From Planctomycetia bacterium (GTDB lineage: Bacteria > Planctomycetota > Planctomycetia > Gemmatales > Gemmataceae), in the NCBI GenBank assembly GCA_005799265.1, contig SYHD01000075.1, positions 1 to 35,555 of the forward strand: a stretch of 35,555 bases of DNA. The letters are read 5' to 3'. The translations under genes were made by a program, and so were the position numbers. Positions 7,448-14,645 of this stretch are shown piece after piece. A model generated the notes under the pieces. The model was given only the letters and a program-made list of their open reading frames with translations, was not told the DNA's origin and did no database searches. Positions within the stretch are counted from its first letter, which is position 1; each line of letters starts with the position of its first letter.

Positions 7448-9307
7448 ATGCACTTCACCCGTCTTTGCGCGACATTCATCCTGCTCGGCAGCTCGGCAGG
7501 CGCGCAGCCGCCGAGCCAATCTCCCAAGAAAATAGAGCATCTCATCGCCGAGGCCCATCAGCGCATGGGGCAACGTGTCGAAACCAAGAACTTCCATGAA
7601 AAAATGCTGTTCGCGAAGTTCTTGCGCTTGCTTGAAAAGGAGCTTTCAAAGGATACGAAATTCTCGATTCACTTTGAGCGCGAGGCGTTCGGCAAGGACG
7701 TGGACAGGATACTGAGCGAGGAAATCGCACTCCCGGAATTCCCGGCGCGAATGAATGCCTTCATCGCGCTGCGGCTGGCTCTTGCGCAGACCCACGCAGG
7801 CAAACACCTAATCGAGTTCACGGCGCGGCCCGGCACGCTTGTCATCACGACGCGCGATCGAGCACTGTTCACCGTGACTTACGAGATCGGCGACTTGCTC
7901 AAGCACACCAGCTACCTCGATGAGACTATTCGCAACGGGAAGCTGCTCGGCGGCGTCTTTTTTCTGCTCGGCCCCAACCCGACCGATCCCGAGGTGCGCG
8001 CCGACCCGGCCAAACCCGAGGAATGGATCGTCCAGCATGTCATGGCGTGCGGCAGCCCGGATCGTTCCCGCTGGCGCGACGGCAAGCCGCCAAGCACCTT
8101 GCAAGTCGTCAACGGCACCAAGCTCATCGTCCACACGGCCCCGAGCGTTCATGAAGAAATCAGTCAGCTCTTGGCGATGATGCGAAGACTCTTCGATGTT
8201 GCCGTGGTCATGTCCGCCAAGGTCTATGAGCTCGATCACAAGGAATACGCCTCCCAATTCGCCGCCAGTTTCGTTGCTTCCAAGGACAAGTCGGCTCGCC
8301 GGCTTGTATCCACCGTCACGAACGCGCAATGGAAACTATTGCAGTCGCGCAAGCCGATCCTCGAAAGCGATCCCGACAAGCTGCGGCCCAATGCCCGCGC
8401 CGCTTTTCTCGCGCGCAAGAATGTTTACCAATATCAAGCCAGGCCAGGCGATGCCAATCCCACGCTCGCCTTCGAGGGATTTTTCTTTTCGGTCCGGCCT
8501 ATCATCAGTCCGGACCGGCGCTGTCTGCGGCTCGAGCTGTTCCACGAAGTCGAACAACTCGTCAAGCTAACGAAAGGCACGATGATCGAGCTGAAAACCG
8601 GCAAGGAGCTGCCTATCGAGTTGCCGAATGTGCGCAAGAGCACCGCATCCGGCACGATCGAAATCCATGACGGCCAGCCGATTCTGCTGGCAATCGACTA
8701 TCGGCCGAAAGACAAGGTATGGCTGGTTGTCGCCGAACCGCGCATTTACATCGAAGTAGAGGAAGAACAGTTACGCAAGGGCTCGATCAAACGCATGCCG
8801 CCGGCGGATGAGAAACCCGCGCCGTCCGAACCACCAGAGCCGCCGCCGGTGCATGAGAAGCCACCGCCGCCGCCCATGCCATTGCCCGATGAGGAAGATG
8901 TGAAACAGATCCTTCAGGCGGTGATCGAGAGCGTGCTGACCGATCCTGAAATCAAGGACTTCCGCGATTTTTATGGTGTGCCGGGGGACAACAAGTTTGC
9001 CCTGGTCAGCGGGCGGCATTTCGATTGGCCGAAAAAGTTTCGCCCCGCGATTGCGGGCATGATTCAAGAACAATCCACGGATTCGAACCGCTGTCCTGGA
9101 TTTCGCCCGAGGCTCATGGGCATTCGCATCGATGGCTTGGACTTGAAGGCGCTCAAAGCCGGCGCGAAAGAAGTCGACGTCGGAATTGCCGTCGAGAATG
9201 TGGGCGGGGCTTTTCCCAACGGAGTTATCGGCGGAGGTCGCGTGTCTTTTGTTGCGCATCGCGACGGGACGCAGTGGAAAGCAAAATGGACGCAGATCGA
9301 AGACTAA
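7448..9307 (+). CDS. Secreted protein of unknown function with a secretin-like segment and proline-rich linker
   Basis: This is a 619-residue protein. The signal peptide is residues 1-20 (LCATFILLGSSAGAQ), and GGAG seven bases upstream supports the ATG at 7448. Residues about 200-250 read LQVVNGTKLIVHTAPSVHEE and then a helix with paired leucines. This resembles the N-domains of secretin-family proteins, where a short beta strand is followed by 'PsVHeeI..LL..lr', a pattern common in planctomycete secreted proteins. A proline/glutamate-rich linker spans about residues 450-480. The C-terminal 120 residues form a separate domain (SGRHFDWPKKFRP to the end), beta-rich and ending in WKAKWTQIED. No membrane-spanning secretin barrel is apparent, so a role in secretion is not claimed. 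The gene appears monocistronic; a terminator lies 94 bases downstream. Confidence 0.6.
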   Translation: MHFTRLCATFILLGSSAGAQPPSQSPKKIEHLIAEAHQRMGQRVETKNFHEKMLFAKFLRLLEKELSKDTKFSIHFEREAFGKDVDRILSEEIALPEFPARMNAFIALRLALAQTHAGKHLIEFTARPGTLVITTRDRALFTVTYEIGDLLKHTSYLDETIRNGKLLGGVFFLLGPNPTDPEVRADPAKPEEWIVQHVMACGSPDRSRWRDGKPPSTLQVVNGTKLIVHTAPSVHEEISQLLAMMRRLFDVAVVMSAKVYELDHKEYASQFAASFVASKDKSARRLVSTVTNAQWKLLQSRKPILESDPDKLRPNARAAFLARKNVYQYQARPGDANPTLAFEGFFFSVRPIISPDRRCLRLELFHEVEQLVKLTKGTMIELKTGKELPIELPNVRKSTASGTIEIHDGQPILLAIDYRPKDKVWLVVAEPRIYIEVEEEQLRKGSIKRMPPADEKPAPSEPPEPPPVHEKPPPPPMPLPDEEDVKQILQAVIESVLTDPEIKDFRDFYGVPGDNKFALVSGRHFDWPKKFRPAIAGMIQEQSTDSNRCPGFRPRLMGIRIDGLDLKALKAGAKEVDVGIAVENVGGAFPNGVIGGGRVSFVAHRDGTQWKAKWTQIED

Positions 9308-9337
9308 GAGAAATTTGTAATATTTGCAAAAATCCTC

Positions 9338-9366
9338 TTGACGCCCGAATGCTCTTGGGTTATGTT
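9338..9366 (+). promoter_or_regulatory. Sigma70-type promoter in the intergenic region
   Basis: TTGACG (9338-9343) and TATGTT (9361-9366) are separated by exactly 17 bases and preceded by an A/T-rich stretch. Transcription would start near 9373. The only thing between it and the strong terminator at 9401-9438 is about 30 bases, so it appears to drive a very short RNA. Alternatively it drives the downstream gene at 9622 with the terminator acting as an attenuator. Confidence 0.45.
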
Positions 9367-9372
9367 CAGCCA

Positions 9373-9438
9373 GTTCGATTCGGCCTCTTCTCTGTTCCGG
9401 CCCCACAGTTTCGCTTCTCGCGGACTGTGGGGTTTTTT
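9373..9438 (+). ncRNA. Candidate small RNA of about 66 nt
   Basis: The segment lies between a well-spaced promoter (9338-9366) and an intrinsic terminator (9401-9438), with no open reading frame of note. It would consist of a roughly 28-nt pyrimidine-rich single-stranded 5' part (TTCGGCCTCTTCTCTGTTCC) and the terminator stem. That layout fits a trans-acting small RNA or a transcription attenuator for the gene at 9622. No known RNA family was recognised. The 5' end is estimated from promoter spacing. Confidence 0.3.
9401..9438 (+). terminator. Rho-independent terminator
   Basis: CCCCACAGT (9401-9409) pairs perfectly with ACTGTGGGG (9424-9432) and is followed directly by six T (9433-9438). It lies 94 bases past the stop of the gene ending at 9307, so it could also end that transcript. 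It is the clearest intrinsic terminator in the window. Confidence 0.8.
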
Positions 9439-9621
9439 CACCGCTTTATCTGCCCGCATGGGTTCTCGAGTCGTTTTTTTTTCGCAACGCCTTTTGCATA
9501 AAGACGTTACGTATAACATTGCTCGGTCGCCGGCGTTTTCGTATTTTTCGGGTTCGGAACGCGGATATAATTAAAAAACCTTTCGGGGCGGTTGGATGGA
9601 TTCTGGTCAAGGAGCTTTGCC

Positions 9622-10026
9622 ATGTTGTCGCAAGAATCGATTCGCGAATTGAAATACTCGTGGCTGCCCAACGTCACGGATATCGGGCTGGATCGGCTCA
9701 TTGACCTTCTGGAGAAGGGGAGCCCGCTCCTCATTCATGGCAGCTTCACACGCAGTGTGCCGATGGGCTGCTTGGCTACGCATATCGCCTGGAACCATCC
9801 GCGCACGGCAAAACAGACGCTCGACGCGGGCATCTGCTGGCTCAACCACGTGGCCGGCCTCAACCCGGCCACGTCGCACGTCATCCGCGAGTGGGACCGC
9901 TCGGCTGAATGCGATTACGAAATTCGCTGCGCGCTGGCAGATATCTTCAAGGCCGAGCGTAGATCCCGCTTGCAGCTGAATACCAAGGTTGTAGGTAATC
10001 GTCTCGATGATCTGGTGGCCGTCTGA
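9622..10026 (+). CDS. Unknown 134-residue cytoplasmic protein
   Basis: I do not recognise this protein. It is 134 residues with no signal peptide or membrane segment. It is predicted mostly helical, with tryptophan and histidine residues in the middle (SVPMGCLATHIAWNHPRT, then AGICWLNHVAGLNPATSHV). AAGGAG at 9609-9614 is seven bases before the ATG at 9622, so this start is preferred over the upstream in-frame ATG at 9592. A perfect TATAAT at 9566-9571 may be its -10 box, without a clear -35 box. The normal codon pattern, good ribosome-binding site and non-overlapping position support a real gene. A methyltransferase gene follows 59 bases later on the same strand, so the two may be co-transcribed. 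Confidence 0.6.
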   Translation: MLSQESIRELKYSWLPNVTDIGLDRLIDLLEKGSPLLIHGSFTRSVPMGCLATHIAWNHPRTAKQTLDAGICWLNHVAGLNPATSHVIREWDRSAECDYEIRCALADIFKAERRSRLQLNTKVVGNRLDDLVAV

Positions 10027-10035
10027 GCTTGAGCC

Positions 10036-10059
10036 AAGGGCAAAGTAAAAAGTGAGGGC
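10036..10059. repeat. Degenerate solo copy of the AAAAAGT-type repeat
   Basis: AAGGGCAAAGTAAAAAGTGA and the next bases resemble the reverse complement of the right half of the hairpin at 11555-11618 (consensus words AAAGTAAAAAG and AAAAAGTGAAGG). It lies between the 9622 and 10086 genes and shows no strong hairpin by itself. Confidence 0.35.
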
Positions 10060-10085
10060 ATGCTTTTTTCCTTTCTGGAATTGCC

Positions 10086-10742
10086 ATGCTTGAGCGCGTT
10101 CTCGAACCGGAAGTGATGGATTCCGCGGAGGAAGCCCGCGATTACGATGCGATGGACCATTCGCACGTCAATCAGCTGTTCGTCAGCGACCTTCTCCAGC
10201 TGCGGAGCGAAATCAACAACGCTCTCGACGTCGGTTCCGGCACCGCGCAAATCCCGATCGAGTTGTGCCGACGGCATCCGACGGCGCACGTCATCGCCAT
10301 CGACATGGCGGAGCATATGCTGCGCGTCGGGCAGGCGAATCTTGAGCGGGAGAAGCTGACAGATCGCATCGAGCTGCGGCTATGCGACGCCAAACGCATG
10401 CCGTTCGCGGATCGCACTTTCGACGTCGTCATGTCGAACAGCATCGCACATCATATCCCGGAGCCGTTCGCCGTCTTCGCCGAGATGGCGCGCTTCGTTA
10501 AGCCTGGCGGCGTGATCTTCGTGCGCGATCTATTGCGGCCCAGCGATGATTCGGCCCTGCGCGGCTTCGTGCAGAAATATGCCCACGACGCCAATGCTCA
10601 TCAGCAGAAGATGTTCGGCGATTCGCTGCACGCGGCCCTGACGCTGGAGGAGGTGCGGGCACTGGTGACGCGCCTGGGCTTCGACGGCATGACCGTGAAG
10701 CAGACGAGCGATCGACACTGGACTTGGACCGCATTCGTTTAG
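10086..10742 (+). CDS. Class I SAM-dependent methyltransferase (UbiE/Methyltransf_11-like)
   Basis: This is a 218-residue cytoplasmic protein with the canonical Rossmann methyltransferase motifs. Motif I is LDVGSGTAQIPIEL (about residues 53-66), the acidic strand end is IAIDMAEHML (about 75-84), motif II/III is CDAKRMPFADRTFDVVMSNS, and VKPGGVIFVRDL is in the C-terminal half. The family transfers methyl groups from S-adenosylmethionine to small molecules or lipids; the substrate here cannot be told. An N-terminal helix (DYDAMDHSHVNQLFV) may cap the active site. The last two codons and the TAG stop lie inside the inverted repeat 10736-10786, so the repeat supplies the natural end of the gene. 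The ATG at 10086 has only a weak GGA-type ribosome-binding site. Confidence 0.85.
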   Translation: MLERVLEPEVMDSAEEARDYDAMDHSHVNQLFVSDLLQLRSEINNALDVGSGTAQIPIELCRRHPTAHVIAIDMAEHMLRVGQANLEREKLTDRIELRLCDAKRMPFADRTFDVVMSNSIAHHIPEPFAVFAEMARFVKPGGVIFVRDLLRPSDDSALRGFVQKYAHDANAHQQKMFGDSLHAALTLEEVRALVTRLGFDGMTVKQTSDRHWTWTAFV

Positions 10743-10786
10743 CGCTTGTAGGGCAGCACCGGGCGCTGCCCTACAAGCGCTAAACG
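10736..10786. repeat. CGTTTAGCG-type inverted repeat, copy 2, with extended inner stem
   Basis: Perfect 22-bp arms (10736-10757 and 10765-10786) enclose a 7-base loop. The outer ends CGTTTAGCG/CGCTAAACG match copies 1 and 3; the inner stem TGTAGGGCAGC/GCTGCCCTACA is unique to this copy. It contains the stop codon of the methyltransferase. It ends one base before the AGGA ribosome-binding site (10787-10790) of the next gene, so it fills nearly the whole gap between the two genes. Confidence 0.9.
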
Positions 10787-10797
10787 AGGATCTGAAA

Positions 10798-11550
10798 ATG
10801 CACACGCTCGAACAGTTCGGCCATTTCACTTACTTCGCGCTGACAACTCTCTCCGCGGCGCTTTTGGCATGGCGACGCCCCGCCGAACTCCTTCGCCAGC
10901 TCTACCTCTGCCTTTATGGCTCACTCCCTTTGGGCTTCGTTGCCGGCCTGGCGCTCGGCTTCGTTGTCTGGATCCATCTGCACGGCGCCGTCGATCCGCT
11001 GATGCGCGGCAAAGTGCCTGAGTTCATCGCGATCGGCGTAGTCCTCGAATTCGCTCCCTTGGGCGCGGGTCTGATCCTGGCGGGTCGATCCGGCGCCAGT
11101 CTCGGCGCCGAGCTAGGCTCGATGCGAATTTCCGAGCAGATCGACGCCCTCGAATCGCTCGGAATCTCTCCTCTGAAGCAACTCGTTGCGCCACGCGTCC
11201 TGGCCGCCATGCTCGCCTTGCCGCTCTTGACTATTCTCATGGCGTACATTGCGATTTGCTCAAGCTACTGCGCGGAGTATCTTGGCGGCGTCATGTCGTT
11301 GACGGAATATCAAAACGCCGTATGGCGCGGCCTGGCGGGCGACAGGATGCTGATCAAGATCATCCTCTCGACGCTCAAGACCGTTGTCTTCGGCTATTTG
11401 GTCGCGACGACGGGATGCTACTTCGGCATGAAGGCGACCGGCGGCACCGAAGGCATCGGGGTTGCGGCCACGCGCGGCGTCGTGGTGTCGATCCTTCTCG
11501 TGCTGATCGCGAATGTGTTTCTGGTGAAGTTGATCGAGATGGCGAGTTGA
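10798..11550 (+). CDS. MlaE-family ABC transporter permease
   Basis: This is a 250-residue integral membrane protein of the MlaE/permease family, the inner-membrane channel subunit of lipid-transport ABC systems such as Mla. The characteristic core is APLGAGLILAGRSGASLGAE followed by LGSMRISEQIDALESLGISP, the cytoplasmic coupling helix that contacts the ATPase. About five to six hydrophobic helices flank it, and the C-terminus TGGTEGIGVAATRGVVVSIL is also typical. AGGA lies seven bases upstream of the ATG. Neither an MlaF-type ATPase nor an MlaD-type MCE protein follows; the next gene is convergent. The permease therefore appears orphaned or is served by subunits encoded elsewhere. A phospholipid-transport role is inferred from the family. 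Confidence 0.85.
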   Translation: MHTLEQFGHFTYFALTTLSAALLAWRRPAELLRQLYLCLYGSLPLGFVAGLALGFVVWIHLHGAVDPLMRGKVPEFIAIGVVLEFAPLGAGLILAGRSGASLGAELGSMRISEQIDALESLGISPLKQLVAPRVLAAMLALPLLTILMAYIAICSSYCAEYLGGVMSLTEYQNAVWRGLAGDRMLIKIILSTLKTVVFGYLVATTGCYFGMKATGGTEGIGVAATRGVVVSILLVLIANVFLVKLIEMAS

Positions 11551-11554
11551 GCCC

Positions 11555-11618
11555 AGGAAAAAGTAAAAAGGCAAGAATCACGCCTTCACTTTTTCCTTTT
11601 GCCTTTTTACTTTTTCCT
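11555..11618. repeat. Long A/T-rich inverted repeat between convergent genes (possible bidirectional terminator)
   Basis: Perfect 20-bp arms, AGGAAAAAGTAAAAAGGCAA (11555-11574) and its complement (11599-11618), enclose a 24-base loop. The right side contains an internal repetition (CACTTTTTCCTTTTGCCTTTTTACTTTTTCC). It starts four bases after the mlaE-like stop and its last base is the first base of the minus-strand DUF1501 stop codon. T-runs on both strands suit termination in both directions, but the repeat words also recur at 10036, which suggests a dispersed element. Confidence 0.7.
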
Positions 11619-12967
11619 TAGCGTAAGATCCCGTCAATCACGCTCCCCGTGCTCAACGGCAACGGCCGATTGAGCGCGTCGCGCACCTCGGTATGTGGAT
11701 CGATCCCCAAAAGATGAAACATCGTTGCCGACAGGTCTTCGGGGCGCACCGGATCGCGCGACGGATACGCCCCGACGCGATCGCTGACGCCGTGCACGTA
11801 GCCGCCCTTGACGCCGCCGCCCGCCATCAGCACGGTGTAGCATTGCGGCCAATGGTCGCGGCCGGCGATATTGTTGATGCGCGGGCTACGTCCGAATTCG
11901 CCCGCCCAGACGACCAGCGTATCGTCCAAGAGGCCGCGTACGTGCAGGTCTTCGATTAAAGTCGGCAGCGTCCAGTCGGTGATCGGCAGCAAGTAGTCGT
12001 TGAGGATGGGATACATCGGCACGCTGTTGAACCCGTGCGTGTCCCAGCCGCCGGAGACGATCGACTGCCCGCCAATCGTTGCCGCGAAGTACACCGTCAC
12101 GAACTTGACGCCGACTTCGACGAGCCGACGCGCCAGCAAGCAGCCTTGCCCGTAGGTGGTGCGGCCATAGCGTTCGCGCATGGCCAACGGTTCGCTCGAC
12201 AGGTCGAACGCTCGACGAAAACGGGGGCTCGTCAACATTGTGTGCGCGCGTTGATAGTGGGCGTCGATGCCGCGCGCGCGGCCGGAGATGTCGAGGATCT
12301 CCGTCGAGCGGTCGATCAAATCCATCATCGCGCGGCGATTGTTCAGTCGCTCGGCCGTGATGCCGGCGGGGAGGCTCAACTCCGGCAAACGGAAATCGTC
12401 GCCATTCGGATCTTGCTGAATGAAGAACGGATCGTAAGTCTGCCCAAGGAAACTCGCGTGCTGCCCCGGCGTGATCGAGCCGTCCGAGATGACGTGCGGA
12501 TACGACACGAATGTGGGCGTGCCGGTTTCCGCCGGCGCAAAGCGATCGACGACCGAACCGTACGCGGGAAATAACTCGCGCGAATCGCGCAGCCGTTGAT
12601 CGTCGGTCGGCGGCGCGTAGCCGGTGAGGCTGTAGTAGCCCGCCGAGTTGTGATTGCGCATCTCATGGCGCACGGAGCGTACGAGCGTCACCTTGTCCAT
12701 GTGCGGCGCCATGCGCGGCAGCATCTCGCAAATCTGGATGCCCGGCGCCGACGTCTGCATGGGCCGATAGATGCCGCGAAACTCAGGCGGCGTCCCCGGC
12801 TTCATGTCGAAGGAATCGAGGTGGCTCGGCCCGCCATATTGATGGAGGAAGATGACCGACTTGACGCGTGCGCGGCGCGCCGGCTTCGCTTCGAGGAGTG
12901 GAGCGAGCTGCGCGCCTAGAACGCCGGCGGCGCCGATTTGCAGCAGGGTGCGGCGAGTCATGTGCAT
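11618..12967 (-). CDS. Tat-exported DUF1501 protein
   Basis: This is a 449-residue protein of the DUF1501 family, abundant in planctomycetes and related to the alkaline phosphatase/sulfatase fold. The N-terminus MHMTRRTLLQIGAAGVLGAQ is a twin-arginine signal, so the protein is exported folded. Family segments include VIFLHQYGGPSHLDSFDMKP near residue 40, the TLVRSVRHEMRNHNSAGYYS stretch, VSGGWDTHGFN, and VVWAGEFGRSPRIN with GRDHWPQCYT toward the C-terminus. These carry the conserved Asp, His and Gly residues expected to bind metal. The start at 12967 is chosen over an upstream in-frame ATG because GGAG is nine bases before it and the Tat motif begins there. DUF1501 genes usually follow DUF1549/DUF1553 cytochrome genes; none is adjacent here. 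The molecular function is unknown. Confidence 0.9.
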   Translation of the reverse strand: MHMTRRTLLQIGAAGVLGAQLAPLLEAKPARRARVKSVIFLHQYGGPSHLDSFDMKPGTPPEFRGIYRPMQTSAPGIQICEMLPRMAPHMDKVTLVRSVRHEMRNHNSAGYYSLTGYAPPTDDQRLRDSRELFPAYGSVVDRFAPAETGTPTFVSYPHVISDGSITPGQHASFLGQTYDPFFIQQDPNGDDFRLPELSLPAGITAERLNNRRAMMDLIDRSTEILDISGRARGIDAHYQRAHTMLTSPRFRRAFDLSSEPLAMRERYGRTTYGQGCLLARRLVEVGVKFVTVYFAATIGGQSIVSGGWDTHGFNSVPMYPILNDYLLPITDWTLPTLIEDLHVRGLLDDTLVVWAGEFGRSPRINNIAGRDHWPQCYTVLMAGGGVKGGYVHGVSDRVGAYPSRDPVRPEDLSATMFHLLGIDPHTEVRDALNRPLPLSTGSVIDGILR

Positions 12968-13028
12968 TGTCGTAATCTCCGATTTCTCCCGTGCCCATTG
13001 TATCACTGTCTCGTTTCGCTGCCCGGCG

Positions 13029-13160
13029 TTAAGTCGCTTTTTTCTTGAGGATCCAAAGAATCTGACCCTTGTCGCTGAGGTCCTTCGGCCAATCCTCCGT
13101 GGTCTTGAAAGAAATCGTCAAAGTACTCCCGTCAACGGCATAGCGTCCGCCGCAGCACTC
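13029..13160 (-). pseudogene. C-terminal remnant of an unidentified gene
   Basis: The minus strand has an open frame of about 44 codons with no start codon. It ends GRYAVDGSTLTISFKTTEDW, then a lysine-rich end ILWILKKKAT and TAA. The amphipathic pattern and the natural-looking terminus suggest a real protein tail. The frame stops making sense just where CGTTTAGCG (13160-13168), a half-site of the dispersed inverted repeat, begins. The gene may have lost its 5' part at that point. The family was not recognised. Confidence 0.4.
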
Positions 13161-13218
13161 GTTTAGCGCGCAGCCTTAGCCCTCATGTTTACGCTGTTGT
13201 GCAGAGTATTACTCTGTT

Positions 13219-14337
13219 TCAGTCGAATGCCACAGGCTGCCCGTCGCGTGGCAAGAGGAGGCGACTCCAGGTGTCCTGCGAAACAGACCCCTGGACCGCA
13301 CGAACACTGCCGTCCATGACGGCAACATTCATGGTGATGTGTGGCGTCTGTGCCTGCCAGCGGGAACATGCCGTGGTCAATGGTCTGACCTGAAACAGGA
13401 AGGTATTAGGCATGCCGTACGAGAAGTTGTAGGATCCCGACGGAAGCAAACTGGTGGGCGGCGCGGAAGCGGGAACTGTAACGTTGGGCAGGCTGGAGGT
13501 GAGGCCAAAATTGTGATTGTTGGCCGAGTGCAAGGCAATTCGCGCCAGACCATTGCACATCGCATAGCCTTCGGCGAGAAAGATGGTGTTGGACAGCCCA
13601 TCGCTAACGCGCGGGAACGAAGACGCAGGAGCATAGTATCCCAGGTTGTTCGTAATCCAGGAAGGAGCCCCGCTGTCATACGTTGACGTGCCATCGCCTA
13701 AGCTGTCGGCCATGACGTTGTAGTTGGCCAGGTAGTTCGTGCCGCCCCAGCCGCTAACGAGACCGCCCGACCCGAGGCTGGGATCGCTCGGGCAGTGTGT
13801 CACGGCAAAAATTGTTTGCCGGACGCTGGGTTCCCAGATGCCATGGTTTGAAGCGGTGCCGCCCGTGGAGGTCGAGCCGCCGCTGGAGTAGGAATAAGTG
13901 ATTCCATTGATGACGACGGTACTCGTAGTGACGGGGGAGGGTGTGGATGTGGCGCCGATCGTCACTGCGACGTTGTAGCCGGAGGCCTTGATCTCGTCTT
14001 CGATTTGGCTGAAGAGCGGTCCTTGATCGAGGAACGGCAACAGGAATACGAACCAGCCGCCGCGGACAAGACTACTCGTGGAACTCGACCAGGTAGGGCC
14101 GCTGGAAGGGTAAACGCCATAGTAAGGCGGCATGCTTTTGTGCGCGCCGTGGAAACTATGCAAGGCTAGCACCTGCTGCTTGAGATTATTCTGGCACTGC
14201 ATGCGCGCGGCCGAGTCCCGCACCTTCTGCACGGCCGGCACCAGAATCGCGAGGAGAATCGCAATGATGGCGATGACGACCAGAAGCTCCAGCAGCGTGA
14301 AGCCTGTGAAGCGGTGAGCCTGCGAATTTCGGCGCAA
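13219..14337 (-). CDS. DUF1559 protein with type II secretion-like prepilin N-terminus
   Basis: This is a 372-residue protein. Near the N-terminus it has the prepilin-type segment [20 protein letters not shown], with cleavage expected before Phe and an anchoring helix. [20 protein letters not shown] follows, the hallmark of DUF1559 proteins, which occur in dozens of copies per planctomycete genome. The C-terminus ends with the family's [16 protein letters not shown] motif. The start is a TTG (14335-14337): GGAGGT lies six bases upstream. The in-frame ATG at 14430 overlaps the -10 box of a near-consensus promoter, so it cannot be in the transcript. The role of the family is unknown; cell-surface or pseudopilin-like location is inferred. 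The middle of the protein is rich in Ser, Thr and Gly. Confidence 0.9.
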   Translation of the reverse strand: MRRNSQAHRFTGFTLLELLVVIAIIAILLAILVPAVQKVRDSAARMQCQNNLKQQVLALHSFHGAHKSMPPYYGVYPSSGPTWSSSTSSLVRGGWFVFLLPFLDQGPLFSQIEDEIKASGYNVAVTIGATSTPSPVTTSTVVINGITYSYSSGGSTSTGGTASNHGIWEPSVRQTIFAVTHCPSDPSLGSGGLVSGWGGTNYLANYNVMADSLGDGTSTYDSGAPSWITNNLGYYAPASSFPRVSDGLSNTIFLAEGYAMCNGLARIALHSANNHNFGLTSSLPNVTVPASAPPTSLLPSGSYNFSYGMPNTFLFQVRPLTTACSRWQAQTPHITMNVAVMDGSVRAVQGSVSQDTWSRLLLPRDGQPVAFD

Positions 14338-14428
14338 GTCAAGACCTCCACAATGACGGGCGTAAGGATCGTCCGGAAATGGCAAATGGACAACCCAACG
14401 GCGAAGAATTTCTTGTTCACCTTTTTTC

Positions 14429-14457
14429 ATTCTAATTCGAGGCGATGCCCGTGTCAA
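14429..14457 (-). promoter_or_regulatory. Near-consensus sigma70 promoter for the DUF1559 gene
   Basis: On the minus strand, TTGACA (14452-14457, perfect) and TAGAAT (14429-14434) are separated by 17 bases. The transcript would start near 14422, giving a leader of about 85 bases to the TTG start at 14337. It is one of the two best promoter matches in the window. The rest of the gap up to the threonine dehydrogenase start (14458-14645) shows no further gene or clear signal. Confidence 0.65.
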
Positions 14458-14645
14458 CCACGATCCATGCCGCCGTATTCATGCTGAGTGATGCGACGCT
14501 CCGCATCGCATCGGCTACGGGTATCTTTGCCAAAGACTGATCACGCCAAAAATGGGCGTCGGACATAAATTGCGCCGCCAATTCGGCGCTTGCGGTTCTC
14601 GACGCGGCAAGTACGATGGACACGTATCCCGCTGCGAGGATTGCC

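Noticed and set aside
10798-11550. A complete Mla lipid-transport operon
   Set aside because: Only the permease is present; the next gene is convergent and unrelated, and the preceding one is a methyltransferase.
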